Source: Bacteroidota bacterium (GTDB lineage Bacteria; Bacteroidota; Ignavibacteria; Ignavibacteriales; Melioribacteraceae). From it: a DNA stretch of 64,000 nucleotides. Below are positions 60,746 to 64,000 of the stretch, in pieces. The notes beneath the pieces are model-generated. The model did not search any database, was not told where the DNA came from, and worked only from the letters and a program-made list of their open reading frames with translations. The stretch's first letter is position 1, and every line of letters begins with the position of its first letter. The stretch lies in contig JAHISV010000011.1 in the NCBI GenBank assembly GCA_018818065.1, positions 186,001 to 250,000 on the forward strand, in the 5' to 3' direction. Made by a program: the position numbers and the translations under genes.

Positions 60746-62278
60746 ATGGACATTTTGAATAAACTCGGAATCAAAGAAAAGAATTTTGGTTCCTCCACCG
60801 GATTAGAGTGGAATAATACAACAGACCAGGGTGAACTTAAAATAACTTCACCTGTAGATGGAAAACACATTGCTTCAGTCTATCAGTCATCAGATGAAGA
60901 TTATGAAAGAGCTGTAGCGAAATCACAAGAGGCTTTTAAATATTGGAGAACTGTTCCTGCACCGAGGCGTGGAGAAATAGTTCGTCAAATTGGATTAAAG
61001 CTCCGTGAATATAAAGATGATCTAGCATCTTTGGTTTCCTATGAGATGGGCAAATCTCTTCAGGAAGGGAAAGGTGAAGTTCAGGAAATGATTGATATCT
61101 GTGACTTTGCTGTTGGGTTATCACGCCAGTTGTATGGTTTTACCATGCATTCTGAAAGACCAGACCATAGGATGTACGATCAATACCAGCCATTAGGAAT
61201 TGTCGGTATTATATCTTCCTTCAACTTCCCCGTAGCTGTTTGGGCATGGAACGCCATGATCGCTACGGTTTGCGGTGATACCAATGTCTGGAAACCTTCT
61301 TCCAAAGTACCACTTTCAGCAATAGCAGTTCAGAATCTTTTACAGGATGTTATTCGGGAGAATGATTTGCCAGAAGGATTGTTCACCTTAATTATTGGAC
61401 CGGGAGCTACAATTGGCGAAAATATGCTTAATGACAAGAGAATGCCCCTTATATCCGTGACCGGCTCAACTGAAATTGGAAGACACGCTAATGAAGCGGT
61501 TGCCTCGAGGTTTGGACGCGGCATTATGGAACTCGGCGGGAACAATGCAATCATTCTTACTCCTGAAGCAGATTTGAAAATGGCTATTCCATCGATTGTT
61601 TTTGGTGCAGTAGGAACGGCTGGTCAGAGGTGTACTTCAACAAGAAGGTTGATAATTCACGAATCGATATATGACCATGTAAAAGAAACGTTGGTAAAGG
61701 CATACAAAAAGCTTAAAATTGGAAATCCACTTGACGAGAATAATCACGTTGGTCCTCTCATTGGTAAAGCTTCTGTAGAAATGTTCAGACTGGCAATTAA
61801 AAAAGCTGAGGCAGAAGGTGGTAAGCTGCTTTTCGGTGGTGAAATCCTGAATGGTGAGGGTTACGAGTCTGAATGTTATATACGACCCGCTATAGTGGAA
61901 GCAAAAAATGAATATGAGATTGTACAGGAAGAAACCTTTGCCCCAATCCTTTATTTGATTAAGTATTCCGGTGATGTTGAAGAGGCTATCGAGCTTCAAA
62001 ACGGAGTTGTTCAGGGATTGTCTTCAGCAATTTTTACAAATAACATGCGCGAAGCAGAAAGATTTCTTTCGGCTACTGGTTCTGACTGTGGAATAGCGAA
62101 TGTTAATCTTGGAACGTCGGGTGCGGAAATTGGCGGCGCTTTTGGTGGTGAAAAGGAAACCGGGGGTGGACGTGAATCTGGTTCCGATGCATGGAAGGTT
62201 TATATGCGACGTCAGACAAACACCATAAATTACGGAAGAGAACTACCCCTTGCACAGGGATTGAAATTTGAAGTTTAG
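60746..62278 (+). CDS. Antiquitin-like aldehyde dehydrogenase (alpha-aminoadipate semialdehyde dehydrogenase)
   Basis: 510 residues of the ALDH7 (antiquitin) type. Motifs: NAD site FNFPVAVWAWN, Glu in MELGGNNAIIL, the catalytic Cys in GAVGTAGQRCTSTRRL, and the C-terminal GAEIGGAFGGEKETGGGRESGSDAWK. It oxidises alpha-aminoadipate semialdehyde to alpha-aminoadipate with NAD(P), joining the products of both lysine routes encoded here. Downstream of Rrf2 by 29 nt. A GC-rich hairpin follows at 62286. Confidence 0.93.
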   Translation: MDILNKLGIKEKNFGSSTGLEWNNTTDQGELKITSPVDGKHIASVYQSSDEDYERAVAKSQEAFKYWRTVPAPRRGEIVRQIGLKLREYKDDLASLVSYEMGKSLQEGKGEVQEMIDICDFAVGLSRQLYGFTMHSERPDHRMYDQYQPLGIVGIISSFNFPVAVWAWNAMIATVCGDTNVWKPSSKVPLSAIAVQNLLQDVIRENDLPEGLFTLIIGPGATIGENMLNDKRMPLISVTGSTEIGRHANEAVASRFGRGIMELGGNNAIILTPEADLKMAIPSIVFGAVGTAGQRCTSTRRLIIHESIYDHVKETLVKAYKKLKIGNPLDENNHVGPLIGKASVEMFRLAIKKAEAEGGKLLFGGEILNGEGYESECYIRPAIVEAKNEYEIVQEETFAPILYLIKYSGDVEEAIELQNGVVQGLSSAIFTNNMREAERFLSATGSDCGIANVNLGTSGAEIGGAFGGEKETGGGRESGSDAWKVYMRRQTNTINYGRELPLAQGLKFEV

Positions 62279-62285
62279 TTAAACG

Positions 62286-62307
62286 GGCCCCTTATAGGGG
62301 CCATTTT
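62286..62307 (+). terminator. Hairpin after the aldehyde dehydrogenase gene
   Basis: Perfect 7-bp stem GGCCCCT/AGGGGCC with a TAT loop, then ATTTT. It is 7 bp after the stop codon and 50 bp before the next start, so it may be a partial terminator within the lysine cluster. Confidence 0.65.
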
Positions 62308-62356
62308 GCATCATATATATGAATGATTTAATTCAGAAGATTTACAGGAGCCTGGT

Positions 62357-63643
62357 ATGAACTATGTCGGTATACGAAAAGAAGATAAAAATATCTGGGA
62401 AAAGCGTGTCCCGCTTATTCCAAATCATATAAAAACACTGGTAGAAAAAGAGAACATTAATTTTTTAGTGGAATCTTTTGTTGAACGAGCCTTCACCGAT
62501 AGTGAATTCGAAAATGCAGGAGCTAAAGTAACAGACAATATTGATGATGCAAAATTCGTATTTGGAGTAAAGGAAGTTCCTATTGATAAAATACTTGAAG
62601 ACAAAGTATACATGTTTTTCTCCCACACTATAAAAGGGCAGGACTATAATATGCCCCTCTTGCAAAAAATAATTGATTCAAAATCTACTCTTATCGATTA
62701 TGAAGAGATTAAGGATGACGATGGTAAACGCCTGGTATTTTTTGGTAAATATGCCGGATTTGCAGGTATGATTGACACTTTGCACGGTATTGGTAAACGA
62801 TGGGCCTCCTTTGGAATTAAGAATCCTTTCGAAGAAATTAAACCTGCATATTTGTACAAAGATCTGATAGAAGCTCAAAAGAAAATAAGAGAAGTTGCCG
62901 AAAATATTGCCCTTAATGGATTGCCGGCTGGAATGAACGGACTTGTGATTGGGATTACAGGTTATGGGAATGTATCGCAAGGAGTCCAGGAAATTCTGGA
63001 TATTCTGCCGAATACAGAGATTTCGCCTTACCAACTTCTTGAAGATAAAACAAAATTGACTGGCATTATAAAGGTAGTATTCAAGGAAAGTGACCTGGCA
63101 ATACCAACTAATCCAAGAACCAAATTCAATTTGCAGGAATATTACGAGTCACCGGAAAGGTACAAATCAAAATTTGAACAATACCTGCCATTTATGGATG
63201 TTATCATGAACTCTATTTATTGGAATGAAAAATATCCTGTGTTGGTATCTAAAGAGTATCTGAAAAGTAAAGAGAAGCATAGACTATCAATCATAGGTGA
63301 CATAACCTGCGATATTGGCGGATCAATTGAGATTACTTATAAGTCTACTGAATCTGATAACTCGACTTTTGTTTACAATCATAAAACCGATAGTTTTAAG
63401 GATGGTTATGAGGGCGAGGGAGTCGCTGTTGTTGCTGTTGATAATCTACCGGCAGAATTGCCGACCGATGCATCTGTTGCATTTAGTGAAACGCTAAATA
63501 GATTTATACCCGGAATCGTTAATGCTGACTACAATAATTCATTTTTAGACGTCGACATGCCACCTGAAATTAAGCGTGCGGTCATAGTTTATAATGGTAA
63601 GCTTACTCCGGATTTCGAGTACCTGAATGAATATCTAAAATAA
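62357..63643 (+). CDS. Lysine-ketoglutarate reductase (saccharopine dehydrogenase, lysine-forming type)
   Basis: 428 residues. N-terminal AlaDH/PNT-like domain (YVGIRKEDKNIWEKRVPLIPNHIKTLV; VFGVKEVP; MFFSHTIKGQ), then a nucleotide-binding domain (GLVIGITGYGNVSQGVQEIL) and IGDITCDIGGSIE. In catabolism it joins lysine and 2-oxoglutarate to saccharopine. The partner saccharopine dehydrogenase follows after 28 nt, which supports the catabolic assignment rather than lysine synthesis. Single-domain protein, not fused. Confidence 0.88.
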   Translation: MNYVGIRKEDKNIWEKRVPLIPNHIKTLVEKENINFLVESFVERAFTDSEFENAGAKVTDNIDDAKFVFGVKEVPIDKILEDKVYMFFSHTIKGQDYNMPLLQKIIDSKSTLIDYEEIKDDDGKRLVFFGKYAGFAGMIDTLHGIGKRWASFGIKNPFEEIKPAYLYKDLIEAQKKIREVAENIALNGLPAGMNGLVIGITGYGNVSQGVQEILDILPNTEISPYQLLEDKTKLTGIIKVVFKESDLAIPTNPRTKFNLQEYYESPERYKSKFEQYLPFMDVIMNSIYWNEKYPVLVSKEYLKSKEKHRLSIIGDITCDIGGSIEITYKSTESDNSTFVYNHKTDSFKDGYEGEGVAVVAVDNLPAELPTDASVAFSETLNRFIPGIVNADYNNSFLDVDMPPEIKRAVIVYNGKLTPDFEYLNEYLK

Positions 63644-63671
63644 TCTATTATTGAAAAAACTAGAGAAAACA

Positions 63672-64000
63672 ATGACAAACATACTTTTGCTGGGTGCTGG
63701 TCTTGTTGCAAGACCACTAGTAAAATATTTACTTGAACAAAAATTTAATCTTACAATTGCCGATAAGGATTTAGCCAGAGCAACTGAAATGGTAGGCAAT
63801 AATCCAAACGGAACGATTACCGATTTAGATGTTAATGACACGAAAAGCTTAAGTGATTTGATTAAGAAACATGATTTAGTAATAAGTTTACTCCCTTACA
63901 CCTTCCATTACAAAGTAGCAGGAATTTGTCTCGAGCATAAAAAACATATGGTAACAACCTCATATGTTAGTGCAGAGATGAGAGCGCTCCATCCTATAGC
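63672..64000 (+). CDS. Saccharopine dehydrogenase, glutamate-forming (partial, runs off the window)
   Basis: Only the first 109 codons are visible. A Rossmann dinucleotide fold begins MTNILLLGAGLVARPLVKYLLE, with TIADKDLARATEM and LVISLLPYTFHYKVA, and TSYVSAEM, typical of saccharopine dehydrogenase. It splits saccharopine to glutamate and alpha-aminoadipate semialdehyde. It follows the reductase gene by 28 nt and is almost surely co-transcribed. The 3' end lies beyond base 64000. Confidence 0.88.
   Translation, partial: MTNILLLGAGLVARPLVKYLLEQKFNLTIADKDLARATEMVGNNPNGTITDLDVNDTKSLSDLIKKHDLVISLLPYTFHYKVAGICLEHKKHMVTTSYVSAEMRALHPI

Overview
The window looks like chromosome from an AT-rich member of the FCB group (Bacteroidota, Chlorobi, Ignavibacteria); Ignavibacteria or a close relative is my best guess. 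The reasons are a short primary sigma factor without region 1.1, Y_Y_Y-type hybrid sensors, a histone-H1-like small protein, a DUF2911 protein, a YtxJ-type thiol protein and PKD/FecR envelope proteins. Shine-Dalgarno sites are often strong (AGGAGG before the UspA gene and before the H1-like gene), while a few promoters resemble the Bacteroidota TTG...TAnnTTTG pattern. I saw no rRNA, tRNA, CRISPR or prophage. The only mobile unit is a REP/RAYT element.

Layout. 1-12.9 kb: a truncated Y_Y_Y/PAS histidine kinase, an M28 peptidase, two unknown small genes, then a minus-strand operon (sensor kinase, LysM/FecR-like protein, nine-PKD protein) facing a LuxR-type response regulator. 12.9-20.7 kb: a complete minus-strand tryptophan operon trpL-E-G-D-C-F-aroF-B-A. 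It carries a previously unlisted 30-codon leader peptide with a Trp-Phe-Trp-Trp run, an intrinsic terminator and a competing antiterminator pairing, i.e. a classical ribosome-stalling attenuator. 20.7-29 kb: aminotransferase, GNAT protein, DUF2911/TPR protein, DDAH-like enzyme, ECF sigma factor, NTF2-like protein, RpoD and thioredoxin. 29-35.5 kb: an HDOD/PAS-kinase signalling trio, a membrane MutS-like ATPase, a bacilliredoxin-like protein and a small unknown.

35.5-43.6 kb: a copper/silver efflux operon (Cys-rich protein, CusC, CusB, CusA, and a periplasmic protein with three HPxxCxCxxCxAHA repeats plus a YHS domain). 43.6-47.5 kb: a five-gene operon mixing HisA with a cyclic-nucleotide sensor, a universal stress protein, an eIF2B-like protein and a degenerate receiver-GAF protein. 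47.5-57.1 kb: housekeeping genes (hydrolase, EtfD-like Fe-S membrane oxidoreductase, H1-like protein, CapA, MFS, Dus, a PolX whose polymerase site looks dead, apt, rsmI). 57.2-57.9 kb: a RAYT transposase with three 27-bp REP palindromes, one of them inside the coding region. 57.9-64 kb: lysine catabolism (lysine 6-transaminase, antiquitin-like aldehyde dehydrogenase, lysine-ketoglutarate reductase, start of saccharopine dehydrogenase) with an Rrf2 regulator whose promoter carries a palindrome over the -10 box.

The strongest finding is the trp attenuator. Other good leads are the two genes whose ATG abuts the U-tract of an intrinsic terminator, the polymerase-dead PolX, the REP embedded in the RAYT gene, the Rrf2 operator next to the lysine genes, and the HisA signalling operon.
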